A DNA stretch of 64,000 bases from Eggerthellaceae bacterium (GCA_017432445.1 JAFRJC010000088.1:1-64000), one strand, 5' to 3'. Positions 16,113-25,506 are shown, counted from the stretch's first letter. The notes: generated by a model from the letters alone, not told the origin. Made by a program: numbers and translations.

Positions 16113-17651
16113 TTACTCAGAGCTCCGCTCGAACATCTTGAGCATGCGGTCGGTCACGAGGAAGCCGCCGAAGATGTTGATGGAGGCGATGGTCATGGCC
16201 ACGAAGGCCAGCACCAGCACCACCGGGTTGTCGAAGTTGACGATCTGCAAAAGCGCGCCCACGATGATGATGCCCGAAATCGCGTTCGTCTCGGACATGA
16301 GCGGCGTGTGCAGCGAATGGGTCACGTTCGTGATCACGTAGAAGCCCACGACGCAGGCCAGCATGAACACGATGAAGTGATTTGCCATGGCGGGTGGCGC
16401 ACCCAAGATAAGCGCGATGGCCACGATGCCCGCGAGCGCCTTCCACCAGTGCTTGGCGAAGGCGGACTTCTCGGGTTTTTCCTCCGCTTCGGCTGTTGCA
16501 GGCTCTGCGGTTGTCGCAGGCGCTGCCGAGACCTTCACGGGAGGAGGAGGCCACATGATGTCGCCGTCGAGCGTGACCGCCACGCCGCGCTGGACCTCGT
16601 CTTCCATGTCGAGCGCAAGCACGCCGTCTTTGGCAGGCGTGGCAAGCTTGAGGAAGTTCACGATGTTCTGCCCGAACAGCTGGCTAGCCTGGCCCGGCAT
16701 GCGGGAGGGCAAATCGGTGTAACCGACGATCTTCACGCCGTTGTCCGTCACGACGACCTCTCCCGGGCGCGAGAGCTCGCAGTTGCCGCCCAGAGGCGAT
16801 GCGCCCATGTCAACGACGATGGATCCAGGTTTCATGCCGGCAACGGCCTCGGCCGTGATGAGCAGCGGTGCCGGGCGGCCCGGGACGGCCGCCGTCGTGA
16901 TGACGATGTCGTTTAACGCGGCCTGCTCGGAGTAGACCGCCAGCGTCAGCTTCTGCTGCTCCTCGTCGAGGGCTTTCGCGTAACCGTCCGAAGACTGCTG
17001 TTTGACCGGAATCTCGACGAACGTCCCACCGAGCGACTCGACTTGATCGGCCACCTCTGGGCGCACATCGGTGGCGGACACCTGCGCGCCCATGGACCCT
17101 GCCGTGCCGATGGCCGCCAACCCCGCCACGCCCACACCGATGACGTAGACCTTGGCGGGTTGAGTCTTGCCAGCCGCCGTCACCTGCCCGGTGAACGTGC
17201 GACCGAACTCGTTTGCCGCTTCGATGACCGCACGGTAGCCCGCCACGTTCATCATCGAAGAGCGGACGTCGAGCGCCTGGGCGCGCGAGATGCGCGGCAC
17301 CGCGTCCATCGCGAGCGCCGTGATACCCATCTCGTGGAACTTGTTGATGAGCTCGTCGTTGCCCCATGGGTTCATGCGCGCAATCAGCGTAGCCCCAGGC
17401 TTGACAAGCGAAAGCTCTGCATCGGTGGGCGTGTCCAGGCACGTCACGATATCGGAACCCCACGCCTCTTCCTTCGAGACGATGGTCGCGCCTGCCGCCT
17501 CGTACGCATCATCAAAGTAGCTGGCGCGAACGCCCGCCCCTGATTCGACGCACACGTCGTAGCCGAGCTTGATAAGCTTGCCCACGGTGTCCGGAGAAGC
17601 TGAAACGAGCGTTTGGGCCTCGTAAGGCTCCTTGGGTATGCCAATTCGCAT
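16113..17651 (-). CDS. pntA: NAD(P) transhydrogenase subunit alpha (undivided form)
   Basis: 512 residues. ATG 17651 ([19 protein letters not shown]) is chosen because GGAGG lies six bases upstream; the frame extends 18 codons further without domain support. Domain I (residues 1-375) binds NAD(H): [20 protein letters not shown] near residue 170 and the RPAPLLI loop. A Pro/Ala/Glu-rich linker (about 385-410) joins it to four membrane helices that end in [13 protein letters not shown]. Many Gram-positive and alpha-proteobacterial forms split this subunit into PntAA and PntAB; here it is a single chain as in Escherichia coli. It is the first gene of the pntAB operon and acts in NADPH supply. Confidence 0.96.
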   Translation of the reverse strand: MRIGIPKEPYEAQTLVSASPDTVGKLIKLGYDVCVESGAGVRASYFDDAYEAAGATIVSKEEAWGSDIVTCLDTPTDAELSLVKPGATLIARMNPWGNDELINKFHEMGITALAMDAVPRISRAQALDVRSSMMNVAGYRAVIEAANEFGRTFTGQVTAAGKTQPAKVYVIGVGVAGLAAIGTAGSMGAQVSATDVRPEVADQVESLGGTFVEIPVKQQSSDGYAKALDEEQQKLTLAVYSEQAALNDIVITTAAVPGRPAPLLITAEAVAGMKPGSIVVDMGASPLGGNCELSRPGEVVVTDNGVKIVGYTDLPSRMPGQASQLFGQNIVNFLKLATPAKDGVLALDMEDEVQRGVAVTLDGDIMWPPPPVKVSAAPATTAEPATAEAEEKPEKSAFAKHWWKALAGIVAIALILGAPPAMANHFIVFMLACVVGFYVITNVTHSLHTPLMSETNAISGIIIVGALLQIVNFDNPVVLVLAFVAMTIASINIFGGFLVTDRMLKMFERSSE

Positions 17652-17809
17652 GCTGCCTCCAATCGGATCGGCAACTCTTTGGCGAGACGGGCAACGGGGG
17701 TACAAATCCCGCCTCTTCCCACATGCTAAAACGAATGAGCCGTGTTCGCCATAGGAAATTGCACGATTCTCGACTATATGTTGGTTCTCAATCGTTAATA
17801 GTTGATAAC

Positions 17810-17836
17810 TGAGTCAGAAATACGTTCTCTGACTCA
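17810..17836. repeat. TGAGTC hairpin with TACGT loop
   Basis: A nine-base stem TGAGTCAGA/TCTGACTCA encloses AA, TACGT and TC. It shares loop and stem pattern with the terminators at 14632 and 52455, yet lies between the divergent pntA and sirtuin genes. It is thus a family member that is not at a gene 3' end. Confidence 0.6.
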
Positions 17837-17896
17837 TCGCTCACCTCGCCCGATTATGCGCTACACTAGGGAAAACCGATCCGTGGGAGGTGTGCT

Positions 17897-18643
17897 ATGA
17901 GCGCAGAGAACGAGATTCGGACTTTAAGGGAATGGATAGGCGCCTGCAAGCCAGGACGCATGGTGTTCTTCGGCGGCGCGGGCGTGTCAACCGAAAGCGG
18001 GATTCCCGATTTCCGCAGCCCGGACGGGCTTTACGCGCAGAAGTACGGCGATGTGTCGCCCGAAACGATGATATCGCGGTCATACTTCGACAGGAATCCG
18101 CAGAAGTTCTTCGAGTTCTACTTCGACCGCATGATCGCGCGCGAAGCCATGCCGAACCGCGCCCACCTGAAGCTCGCCGAGCTCGAGGATGCCGGCACGC
18201 TTTCCGCCGTCGTCACTCAGAACATCGACGGCTTGCACCAGAAGGCCGGGAGCTGCAACGTCTTGGAGCTTCACGGCAGCGTGCTGCGCAACTACTGCAT
18301 GGGCTGCGGGCGTTTCTTCGACTTGGATGAGGAAATCGCCCTGCACGAAGCTGCCGAAGACGGCGTGCCGCGCTGCCCCGACTGCGGCCGCATCGCCAAG
18401 CCCGATGTCGTCCTGTACGAGGAGGGACTCGACGGGCACATACTGGAAGAATCGATTAACGCAATCGCCAGGGCAGATTTGCTCGTCATCGCCGGCACGT
18501 CGCTGGCGGTATACCCCGCGGCAGGGCTCATCGATTACTTCAAGGGCGATCACCTGGTGATCATCAACCTCGCCCCAACGCCACGCGACCGCTATGCCAG
18601 CCTGTGCGTCACCGCCAAAGTCGGCGAGGTGCTCGGTTACTGA
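17897..18643 (+). CDS. NAD-dependent protein deacylase (sirtuin)
   Basis: 248 residues, the usual size of bacterial CobB-type sirtuins. The NAD-binding GAGVSTESGIPDFRSPDGLY (residues 26-45), TQNIDGLHQKAG (near 113) and catalytic histidine in ELHGS (near 130) are intact. The zinc-binding pairs are CMGC and CPDC. The protein removes acetyl or other acyl groups from lysines, using NAD+. A class-determining YxxR pair for succinyl-lysine is not obvious, so deacetylation is the default expectation. The ATG at 17897 follows GGGAGGTGTGCT. It is followed after 77 bases by a metallo-hydrolase in the same direction. Confidence 0.94.
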   Translation: MSAENEIRTLREWIGACKPGRMVFFGGAGVSTESGIPDFRSPDGLYAQKYGDVSPETMISRSYFDRNPQKFFEFYFDRMIAREAMPNRAHLKLAELEDAGTLSAVVTQNIDGLHQKAGSCNVLELHGSVLRNYCMGCGRFFDLDEEIALHEAAEDGVPRCPDCGRIAKPDVVLYEEGLDGHILEESINAIARADLLVIAGTSLAVYPAAGLIDYFKGDHLVIINLAPTPRDRYASLCVTAKVGEVLGY

Positions 18644-18720
18644 TCAACTACCCCAGAAGTGATCGAACACTCCCGACGTAAGCAATCAGCTCTCTAGACA
18701 ACGATGAGACGGAGGAGATT

Positions 18721-19347
18721 ATGGCTCAGATGCTCTACCAAGGACATGGTTCGTACCGCTTTGTGCTCGACGACAAAACGGTCGTGTACGTGGACCCGTT
18801 CGTGGGCGACGGCTACGACCTGCCCGCCGATCTCATCCTGGTCACGCATGAGCACTTCGACCACAACCAGGTGAAGAAGATGCCCCATGCGCGAGGGTGC
18901 ACCATCATCCGCGCGCGTGACGTGCATCCCACGCCCGGCGAATACCTGAGCATGGATAGCCATGGCGTGCACATCACCGCCGTTCAGGCCTACAACAAGA
19001 ACCACCCCGTTAATGAATGCGTCGGATTCGTGCTCGAATTCGACGGGGTGCGCTTCTACGCCTCCGGCGACACGAGCACGACCGATGACATGACTTCGGG
19101 AAAGCTCAAGGCCCTCGGCATCGATTACGCAGTCTTCCCCGGCGATGGTTTCTACAACATGGACGTCGCGGAGGCCAGCTCATGTGCCGCGCTCGTCGGA
19201 GCACGCCATAGCATCCCGGTACACCTCGTCCCGATGAGCAATCCGGACGACCCGTCGCAGCTCTTCAGCCGCAAGCGCGCCAAAGCCTTCCAAGCGACAG
19301 GCCGAATCATCTTGGCAGCAGGCGAAACGCTTAACCTCGAGCCGTAA
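18721..19347 (+). CDS. Metallo-beta-lactamase-fold hydrolase (UlaG/UPF0173-like)
   Basis: 208 residues. The metal site is seen in THEHFDHNQVK near residue 40 (HxHxDH), an aspartate in ASGDTSTTDDM near residue 116 and a histidine in SIPVHLVPM near residue 159. This short form resembles the UlaG/UPF0173 branch rather than glyoxalase II. Substrate is unknown; hydrolysis of a lactone or phosphoester in the cytoplasm is the family expectation. A good GGAGGAG ribosome site precedes ATG 18721. The next gene begins 26 bases after the stop, which suggests an operon. Confidence 0.85.
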   Translation: MAQMLYQGHGSYRFVLDDKTVVYVDPFVGDGYDLPADLILVTHEHFDHNQVKKMPHARGCTIIRARDVHPTPGEYLSMDSHGVHITAVQAYNKNHPVNECVGFVLEFDGVRFYASGDTSTTDDMTSGKLKALGIDYAVFPGDGFYNMDVAEASSCAALVGARHSIPVHLVPMSNPDDPSQLFSRKRAKAFQATGRIILAAGETLNLEP

Positions 19348-19373
19348 AGCTCATGTTCGAGAAAGGGACGGCC

Positions 19374-19874
19374 GTGTTCAGGAAGATGCGCAGGTTCAAA
19401 CAGCAGCTCACTGACGACCAGGTCGTCGAGGTGCTCAAGCGCGGAAAAACCGGTATCTTGGCAGTAATCGGCGATGGCGGCTACCCTTACACGGTGCCCA
19501 TCAACTACGTGTACGCGGACGGGTGCATCTACATGCACAGCGCCATGGCCGGCCACAAGATCGACGCCCTGCGCGCAGATGACAAGGCGTCGTTTTGCGT
19601 CATCGATGCCGATGACGTCGTGCCCAGCGACTACTCCACCAACTTCCGCAGCGTCGTGGCCTTCGGGCGCGCGCGTATCATGGAAGACGCGGAAGCCAAG
19701 GAGGCAGCCCTGAGGCTCTTGGGCAACAAATACAACCCCGACCAGCCCGAAGCGCTCGATCGGGAAGTTGCCAAGGGCTTCGAGCGCCTTCACATGATCG
19801 AATTCGAAATCGAGCACGTGACAGGCAAGCAGTCCAAAGAGCTTGCCCACGTGAAAGGCCCGCTGGACGAGTGA
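19374..19874 (+). CDS. Pyridoxamine 5'-phosphate oxidase-like flavin split-barrel protein
   Basis: 166 residues from GTG 19374 (MFRKMRRFKQQLTDDQVVEV), which has AAAGGGA upstream; an ATG at 19353 in the same frame is possible. The pattern TGILAVIGDGGYPYTVPINYVY, then IYMHSAMAGHKIDALRADDKASFCVID, is that of FMN-binding split-barrel proteins of the NimA/HugZ-like kind. Members reduce nitro-compounds or bind flavin or haem; which applies here is unknown. It follows the metallo-hydrolase on the same strand and ends inside a hairpin shared with the convergent comF gene. Confidence 0.83.
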   Translation: MFRKMRRFKQQLTDDQVVEVLKRGKTGILAVIGDGGYPYTVPINYVYADGCIYMHSAMAGHKIDALRADDKASFCVIDADDVVPSDYSTNFRSVVAFGRARIMEDAEAKEAALRLLGNKYNPDQPEALDREVAKGFERLHMIEFEIEHVTGKQSKELAHVKGPLDE

Positions 19875-19903
19875 TGAGCTACAGGACTGTCCTGCGACTC
19901 ATC
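19873..19903. terminator. TGAG-type hairpin between convergent genes
   Basis: GATGAG...AGGACTGTCCT...CTCATC, with a three-base internal mismatch, overlaps the stop codon of the flavin protein gene. It shares its centre with the hairpin at 13078. It lies between convergent genes, so a terminator role is reasonable, although no long T-run follows. Confidence 0.5.
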
Positions 19904-19913
19904 CCCCATAGCG

Positions 19914-20642
19914 CTACACGCGCGCAAAGGACACGCAGTCAATCTGACGCGCCCCGGCGTTCCTCAGCGCCTGGCTTGCCGCGCACAGCGTGGCTCCAGT
20001 GGTGAATACATCGTCGACGAGCAACCAGCTGTCGTATTCCAGCTCGCGCACTTTGGGAGAAAAGCCGCCCGCCAGATTTGCCATGCGAGCTGCCGCCCCC
20101 AGCTTGCGCTGGTCGCGTGTACGGGGCCGGTCGAGCACGGACACGCATTCGACCTCCAGCAGCGACGCGAGGGCCTTGCCGATGAGCTCGGCATGGTCAT
20201 AACCCCTGTATCGCAAAGCAGACAACGTCGCAGGCACGAAGGTGACGGCTTTAAAACCCCAATCAGGTGGAAGCGCCCTGCACATGATGTTGGCCAAATC
20301 ACAGGCCAAGCGTTGTTCGCCCTGATCCTTGAACACGCGCACGATTTGCCCCGTAGCACCCGTGAAATGCACTGCGGAAACGCATGCGTCGAAGGGAAAC
20401 CGCTCCATGCCGAACCTCGCCAACGATATGGGATTGCATAGGTCGCATTGCACGAGCCCGTAAGGCGATCCGCATCGCGGGCATGCACGCCATCGGTCAA
20501 CGTAGGGCAAGCCGAACTGGCAGCGCTCGCAGAGGACTGCTCCGGGCGCATCGCACAGGGCGCAGCGCGTAGGCCAAAGCGTCTCGGCCGCCGCCTCTGC
20601 GAGAACAGACGCGATCCGCGCTATGTTGCCTTCCCATCCCAT
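19914..20642 (-). CDS. comF: ComF-family phosphoribosyltransferase-like protein
   Basis: 242 residues. The N-terminus has a zinc-ribbon arrangement: CALC, CERC, CPRC and CDLC pairs between residues 27 and 72. The C-terminus carries the PRTase nucleotide motif LLVDDVFTTGATLCA near residue 212 and RGYDHAELIGKALAS near residue 146. ComF proteins serve DNA uptake in naturally competent bacteria, and the PRTase fold suggests nucleotide binding; a competence role in this organism is not shown. No other com genes are in the window. It is transcribed towards the flavin-protein hairpin. Confidence 0.9.
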   Translation of the reverse strand: MGWEGNIARIASVLAEAAAETLWPTRCALCDAPGAVLCERCQFGLPYVDRWRACPRCGSPYGLVQCDLCNPISLARFGMERFPFDACVSAVHFTGATGQIVRVFKDQGEQRLACDLANIMCRALPPDWGFKAVTFVPATLSALRYRGYDHAELIGKALASLLEVECVSVLDRPRTRDQRKLGAAARMANLAGGFSPKVRELEYDSWLLVDDVFTTGATLCAASQALRNAGARQIDCVSFARV

Positions 20643-20820
20643 GGGCGCATCGTAGCAGCACGACCTTGCACCACACTATGACCGTGCCTTGCGCAACGAC
20701 GCACGTCAAACAGCAAATGCGGAGCTGAAGGCTAACTCGACCTTCGCGTAGAGCTTGCCAAATTCTCTTACCGAAATGGCAGATTCCGTTGAACGATCAA
20801 CCGAGGAGCAATCGACCCGT

Positions 20821-22077
20821 TTACGCCTTCTTGCAAGCAGCTTCGATGCGCAGCGTCAGCATGGCGCCCAAATCATAAGCCACACTACCCGACTCGTCGT
20901 GATCGCAGCACAGGTTGAAGCCGACGAGACGCTCCCCTCCATCAGGCATGGCCTCGTAGATGCACAGCACGCTCATGTCGTCGGTTTCGCGCAAATCCGT
21001 TCGCCGTTCCGGCGTAACGGCCATCGTGCCTGCCGAAATGAACAGCGTGCCGTTTACGGCGATGGTGTTCGTCGCAATGGAGCCCTTCAATGCGCACTCA
21101 GGTGCCGGCTCACCGCCCGCAAGCTCGGCAGCTATAGCACGCCCAGCGCAAGCCCCCTGCAGCGCTGCGTTCTTCCAGATGCCGACGATGGCTTTCTGGC
21201 CCGACACCAGCTCGGTTCCCTGCGCGACATCGCCCGCCGCGTACACATCCGGGTCGCTCGTGCGCATGAACTCGTCAACAACGAGCGCGCGGTCGATTTC
21301 AAGCGATCCAGGTTTCACGAAATCAAGGTTCGACTTCATGCCGTGCGACACCGATATCTGGTCGAACACGTCGACATCACCAGTCGAGAACGTCACTTCC
21401 AGGCCCTCATCCGTCCTCTTCACGGATTTGATCACCTGCCCCAGCTTGAGCTCGACGCCCTTTTCGCGCAGACCCTTCTCGAAACGCTCGGCAATCGGGG
21501 GCAGCGCGTTGAAATCGAGCACGTGGGGATTCATGCCTACGAGCGTGACCTTGACCCCTTTGTTGAGGCAGGCCTCGACGGTCTTGAGCGCCACCATGGA
21601 CGCACCGCTGACTAGCATGCGCTTGCATGTAGAATCTTCCAGGACCGCCTTCAGCCTCTCAGCGTTTTCCATCGAGCGCAGGACGATCGGCTCGAAAGCC
21701 TCGTCCCCCTCAACGCCCGGGAACCCCCAGCATGCAGGCGTCGACCCCGTCGCAATGACGCATTTCGCATAGGGGAACGTGCCCTTGGCCGTCGTGATGA
21801 GATGCGCTTCGGGATCGAGCTCGGTGACAGGCGCGCCCGCCTCGACTTCGAGCCGCAATTCTGCCAGTTCTTCGGCGCTCCACGGGAAGCACTCTTCGTA
21901 TGTCTTCTCGCCACTCGCATAGTACGAGGTGAGGATGGGGCTGTACGGCGGGATGTCGGTATCTGAGAACACGCGGATCACGCCCTCGTAACCAGCAGTC
22001 CTCAGCCCGATTGCTGCGTTCACACCCGCCGTTCCATACCCGATGATGGCGACTTCTGATTGCCCGTTTGCTTGCAT
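20821..22077 (-). CDS. FAD/NAD(P)-dependent pyridine nucleotide-disulfide oxidoreductase
   Basis: 418 residues. The FAD-binding loop IIGYGTAGVNAAIGLRTAG begins at residue 10, CVIATGSTPACWG near residue 105 and the second FAD motif DVYAAGDVAQ near residue 284. The NAD-binding loop (MLVSGASMVALKTVEAC near 154) has SGASMVA where GGG-type loops are usual. There is no CxxxxC redox pair, so it resembles NADH:rubredoxin or ferredoxin-type reductases rather than thioredoxin reductase. The gene lies 95 bases after the CCG iron-sulfur protein on the same strand, suggesting a two-component electron-transfer unit. Partners and donors are inferred, not shown. Confidence 0.82.
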   Translation of the reverse strand: MQANGQSEVAIIGYGTAGVNAAIGLRTAGYEGVIRVFSDTDIPPYSPILTSYYASGEKTYEECFPWSAEELAELRLEVEAGAPVTELDPEAHLITTAKGTFPYAKCVIATGSTPACWGFPGVEGDEAFEPIVLRSMENAERLKAVLEDSTCKRMLVSGASMVALKTVEACLNKGVKVTLVGMNPHVLDFNALPPIAERFEKGLREKGVELKLGQVIKSVKRTDEGLEVTFSTGDVDVFDQISVSHGMKSNLDFVKPGSLEIDRALVVDEFMRTSDPDVYAAGDVAQGTELVSGQKAIVGIWKNAALQGACAGRAIAAELAGGEPAPECALKGSIATNTIAVNGTLFISAGTMAVTPERRTDLRETDDMSVLCIYEAMPDGGERLVGFNLCCDHDESGSVAYDLGAMLTLRIEAACKKA

Positions 22078-22172
22078 TGTTATCTCCTGTCACAGGAGCC
22101 GCAGCTCCATAACTAAAACTCGCACCGCCTGAAAAGAATGGGTTCCTTTCGGCCCGCCGTCGCGCCTGTCAA

Positions 22173-23372
22173 TTACGCGAAAACTTCGGCGAGCCACGGG
22201 CCGTATTCGCCGGACCACATGCTCCCCAGCTGGTAGAAAACGAGATCCCAATCGAGCTGGCTCTCGAAAAGCAACTCGGCGTAGTGCTTGTTGGCGATAG
22301 CGCGTGGATTGTTCATCAATCTATACGCATAGGTATAAGTGCAGGTGGGGCACATGGTCACCACCGTCGAGCCGTCAGGTGCGAACGACAGCTTGCTGTC
22401 GGCTTGTTGGGCCTGCCGCTCGGGCTGGAACGCGTTCACCGCGCCACCCGCGCCGCAGCAACCGTGGAAGATCGAGGCGGATTGCGCATCAATGCCGAGC
22501 AGGTCGCACGTCTGCTCGAGATACGTGCCATCGCGGTCCTGGCAGGATTTCGAGATGCACACGGGACCTTCGGGCAAGGGCCTGCGCGATTCGAAGCCGT
22601 GGCTGGCAAGGAACTCCACCAGCGACACGACCTCGATCGTAATGCCGGCACGCTCGAGCGCGCGCCCCATATCGTTCGCACAGCCAGGGCACACGCATAC
22701 GAGCTGCTTGGCTCCTGACTGTATGATCTCCTGGACGTTGCGATCGCAGAGCGCCTCGGCACGCTCGAAAAAGCCCGCGCTCCTCAGCGACGAACCGCAG
22801 CAGCTGTCGAGCATCGTCGCCCTCACGCCGAACTCCTCGAACACGCCGAAAATCTCGCGCGTGAGCTCGGGGCCGTACGCGGCAAGCGAGCAGCCGGGGA
22901 AGAACACGGCATCGAAGCCGGTTTCGGCATCGTGGTAATCGTTTTCGACGTGCAACGTCAAATCGGCATAGCCGATGCCGTGGATGGCCCTGTAGGCCGT
23001 GAAAATGTCCCACTCCTCGTCCACGAGCACGCTCGACCAGGTCTCGCGTGGAATGAGACCCAGGTCTTGGAAATCGACGCGTGCGTTGTAGATCAGATCG
23101 CACACGTCGTTGTGCGCGAAGCAGGTGTTCTTGCACGTCGTGCAGAAGAAGCATCCGCGCACCGCCTGCACCAGCTGGGGATTGTCCTCGATGTTGCGGC
23201 GCACCTCGTCACGCGTCGTCGCACCGCGCTGCGCGGCCAGCAGCGCTTTCGCGATTTCGCCCAGCGTCATGTCCGCAGCGATCAGCGAGTCACATGCTTT
23301 CGTGCACTTGCCGCATTGCGTGCACTGCCCCGCAAACTTCCAGTAAGCATCACTACGTTCGAGCAATCCCAT
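22173..23372 (-). CDS. Iron-sulfur protein with two CCG domains (HdrD/GlpC-like)
   Basis: 399 residues. ATG 23372 (MGLLERSDAYWKF) is chosen over a start 50 codons upstream because AAAGGAC precedes it and the added stretch has no family character. Two ferredoxin-type cysteine sets are present near residues 17-28 (CTQCGKCTKAC) and near 78-91 (CFFCTTCKNTC). Two CCG units follow: FFPGCSLAAYG with DSCCGSSLR, and SKSCQDRDG with FHGCCGAGG plus MCPTC. CCG pairs bind non-cubane clusters in heterodisulfide reductase D/B and related lactate or glycerol-phosphate dehydrogenase subunits. It is co-directional with the FAD oxidoreductase downstream. The substrate is unknown. Confidence 0.85.
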   Translation of the reverse strand: MGLLERSDAYWKFAGQCTQCGKCTKACDSLIAADMTLGEIAKALLAAQRGATTRDEVRRNIEDNPQLVQAVRGCFFCTTCKNTCFAHNDVCDLIYNARVDFQDLGLIPRETWSSVLVDEEWDIFTAYRAIHGIGYADLTLHVENDYHDAETGFDAVFFPGCSLAAYGPELTREIFGVFEEFGVRATMLDSCCGSSLRSAGFFERAEALCDRNVQEIIQSGAKQLVCVCPGCANDMGRALERAGITIEVVSLVEFLASHGFESRRPLPEGPVCISKSCQDRDGTYLEQTCDLLGIDAQSASIFHGCCGAGGAVNAFQPERQAQQADSKLSFAPDGSTVVTMCPTCTYTYAYRLMNNPRAIANKHYAELLFESQLDWDLVFYQLGSMWSGEYGPWLAEVFA

Positions 23373-23576
23373 CGTGCAGGTCCTTTCGTTCAAATCGACG
23401 GTACTCATTATAGTGGAATCGCAAGGACAGCATGCTTGCTTGTGGACGATATAAATATCCCGCGGAACATGTCTGTATCCTTTCGGGAAAGTGGCATCCA
23501 TGCCCTCATTTCGCGAAGTCAAAATGATACAAACCTTTGAGGAATTTGAATCACTGGTACGGAAAGGACAACCGTG

Positions 23577-24305
23577 ATGAAACTACGCATATCGAAGATC
23601 GCCCTCGTCGTTTCGGCTTTCGCATTGCTCGCATGCTGCGCGCTCGCGTTTGCAGGCTGCAGCCAGAACACATCCGCCTCCTCGTCAGCCGCATCCGAAG
23701 CCGCTAGCGCTTCCTCTTCGGCAAGCGCTTCAGCTTCGACAAGCTCTCCTGCAGCAAGTGACAGCGCATCGGGAATCCATCACGCTGAGCTCACGGTCGA
23801 AGGCTACGACCCGATCACCATCGAGCTCGACGCCGATGCCGCACCGTTGAGCGTCGCCAACTTCTGCGCCCTGGCAAACGAGGGTTACTACGACGGCTTG
23901 ACGTTCTACCGTTTCGTCGACCTGTTCTGCATGCAGGGCGGCACAAAGGGCAATACCGCATCGGGTGGCGATTCGAGCCTGGATCCGATTCCCGGCGAGT
24001 TCTCGCAAAACGGCTATGACAACAAGCTCGCAGATGACTTCAAGAAGGGCACCGTGGCCATGGCGCGCACGAGCGACCCCAACAGCGCAACGTCGACGTT
24101 CTTCATCACGCTCGACACCAGCGAGGGCGTGAGCCTGAGCCTCAACGGCCAGTACGCCGCCTTCGGCACCATCGATGACGCAGGCATGGCAATCGTCGAC
24201 CAGATCGTGGCCGATTACCTGCCCAACGTCACCGACCCGCAGATGGGCGCCATCGCTGACGAGTCCAAACAGGCCAAGATCGCCTCTATCAAGATCACCG
24301 ACTAA
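23577..24305 (+). CDS. Cyclophilin-type peptidyl-prolyl isomerase lipoprotein
   Basis: 242 residues. A signal peptide ends in lipobox AFAGC near residue 24, followed by a Ser/Ala-rich stalk to about residue 58. The cyclophilin domain (residues 62-242) shows APLSVANFCALANEGYYDG, TFYRFVDLFCMQGG and GTVAMARTSDPNSATSTFFI, the expected active-site segments. It would fold exported proteins at the outer face of the membrane. GTG 23574 directly precedes ATG 23577; GGAAAGGA serves either. The palindrome GGGGAC-C-GTCCCC at 24315 follows the stop. LarE begins 63 bases downstream. Confidence 0.92.
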   Translation: MKLRISKIALVVSAFALLACCALAFAGCSQNTSASSSAASEAASASSSASASASTSSPAASDSASGIHHAELTVEGYDPITIELDADAAPLSVANFCALANEGYYDGLTFYRFVDLFCMQGGTKGNTASGGDSSLDPIPGEFSQNGYDNKLADDFKKGTVAMARTSDPNSATSTFFITLDTSEGVSLSLNGQYAAFGTIDDAGMAIVDQIVADYLPNVTDPQMGAIADESKQAKIASIKITD

Positions 24306-24368
24306 AGCCCTCGAGGGGACCGTCCCCGTAAACGCAAACGAGTTTCATCGACAGAAAGACGGCACCAC

Positions 24369-25220
24369 ATGCAAAACGTTTCTGCAGAACCGCTCGTCGA
24401 CGAACTGAACTGCAAACTCGAAAGCTTGCGAAGGATCCTGTCCGGTTACGGACACCTTGCCGTCGCGTTTTCGGCAGGCGTCGATTCGACCCTGCTGCTT
24501 GCCGTTGCCCACGACGTGCTTGCCGAGGATGTGATTGCCGTCACCGGCCGCAGCCCGGCGGTGCCCGCCCGCGAAATCCAGGAGGCTGAATCGTTTTGCC
24601 GCGAGCGCGGCATTCACCATGTGGTTGTAGACACTCATGAGTTCGACCTGCCCGGATTCGACCGGAACCCACCTGACAGGTGTTACATCTGCAAGCAGGA
24701 GATTTTCGCCGCGATGGCGCAAGCCGCCTTTGACCAGGGGTTCAACCTCATGGCGGAAGGCTCGAACCTCGACGATGACGCGGATTACCGGCCGGGCTTC
24801 CGTGCCGTCCAGGAAATGGGCGTTGTGAGTCCGCTGCGCGAGGCGAAGCTGACAAAGGCGGACGTGCGCGCGCTGGCAAAGTATCTCGGCCTTAAGGTTT
24901 GGAACAAGCCGGCGTTCGCCTGCCTCAACACCCGCTTCCCCTACGGCGAGCACATCACCCCCGAAAAGCTGGCATGCGTCGATTTCGCGGAAGAATATCT
25001 GCAGAGTCTCGGATTCGACCAGGTGCGAGTCAGAATCCAGGGCAGCACGGCGCGTATCGAGGTGCTGCCGGAAAACATCGCGCGTCTCGTCGAGGACCCT
25101 CTCCGCATGGAAGTTGCAGAGACGCTCAAGAGCAAGGGGTTCTCCTTCGTTTCCGTCGATTTGCAAGGTTACCGGATGGGTTCGATGAACGAAGCGCTCG
25201 AGGATGGTACCATACACTGA
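24369..25220 (+). CDS. larE: ATP-dependent sacrificial sulfur transferase LarE
   Basis: 283 residues. The PP-loop AFSAGVDSTLLL (residues 33-44) activates the nicotinate-derived carboxylate with ATP. Three cysteines are placed as in cluster-containing LarE: C105 and C108 in RCYICK and C185 in PAFACLNTRFPYG. In the family, one-cysteine forms sacrifice that residue's sulfur, whereas three-cysteine forms are reported to bind a 4Fe-4S cluster as sulfur carrier; this gene fits the second. LarE makes the nickel-pincer cofactor of lactate racemase and related isomerases. LarA, LarB and LarC are not in the window. The gene leads a run with a TSCPD protein and a methyltransferase. Confidence 0.92.
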   Translation: MQNVSAEPLVDELNCKLESLRRILSGYGHLAVAFSAGVDSTLLLAVAHDVLAEDVIAVTGRSPAVPAREIQEAESFCRERGIHHVVVDTHEFDLPGFDRNPPDRCYICKQEIFAAMAQAAFDQGFNLMAEGSNLDDDADYRPGFRAVQEMGVVSPLREAKLTKADVRALAKYLGLKVWNKPAFACLNTRFPYGEHITPEKLACVDFAEEYLQSLGFDQVRVRIQGSTARIEVLPENIARLVEDPLRMEVAETLKSKGFSFVSVDLQGYRMGSMNEALEDGTIH

Positions 25221-25244
25221 ATCGAATCCAGAGAGAGGATAGGC

Positions 25245-25505
25245 ATGTCAAGTTACCACTTCCGCCCAAGCGGAGTTTGTTCGCAGGGTCTTTCGTTCGA
25301 CCTCGTTGATGGAAAGCTCCACAACGTCGCGTTCGTGGGAGGCTGCAACGGAAACCTGAAGGCAATCGGCAAACTGCTGGAAGGCGCCGACGCGCAGAGC
25401 ACCGTCGATACGCTCATGGGCAACCTCTGCGGCTATCGCGGAACATCCTGCGCCGACCAGCTGGCGAAAGCCGTCTCCCTCGCCTTGGAACGCGAGAGCA
25501 AGTAA
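25245..25505 (+). CDS. TSCPD-domain small protein
   Basis: 86 residues. Motifs FRPSGVCSQGLSFDL, FVGGCNGNLKAIGKL and GNLCGYRGTSCADQLA are those of the TSCPD domain, a zinc-binding-like module also found at the C-terminus of some ribonucleotide reductases and as free proteins of this length. The conserved cysteines at about residues 13, 33, 66 and 73 are present. Function of the free form is not established. It lies 24 bases after larE and its stop abuts the next start, so the three genes look co-transcribed. A good ribosome site, GAGAGGATAGGC, precedes the ATG. Confidence 0.85.
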   Translation: MSSYHFRPSGVCSQGLSFDLVDGKLHNVAFVGGCNGNLKAIGKLLEGADAQSTVDTLMGNLCGYRGTSCADQLAKAVSLALERESK

Positions 25506-25506
25506 C

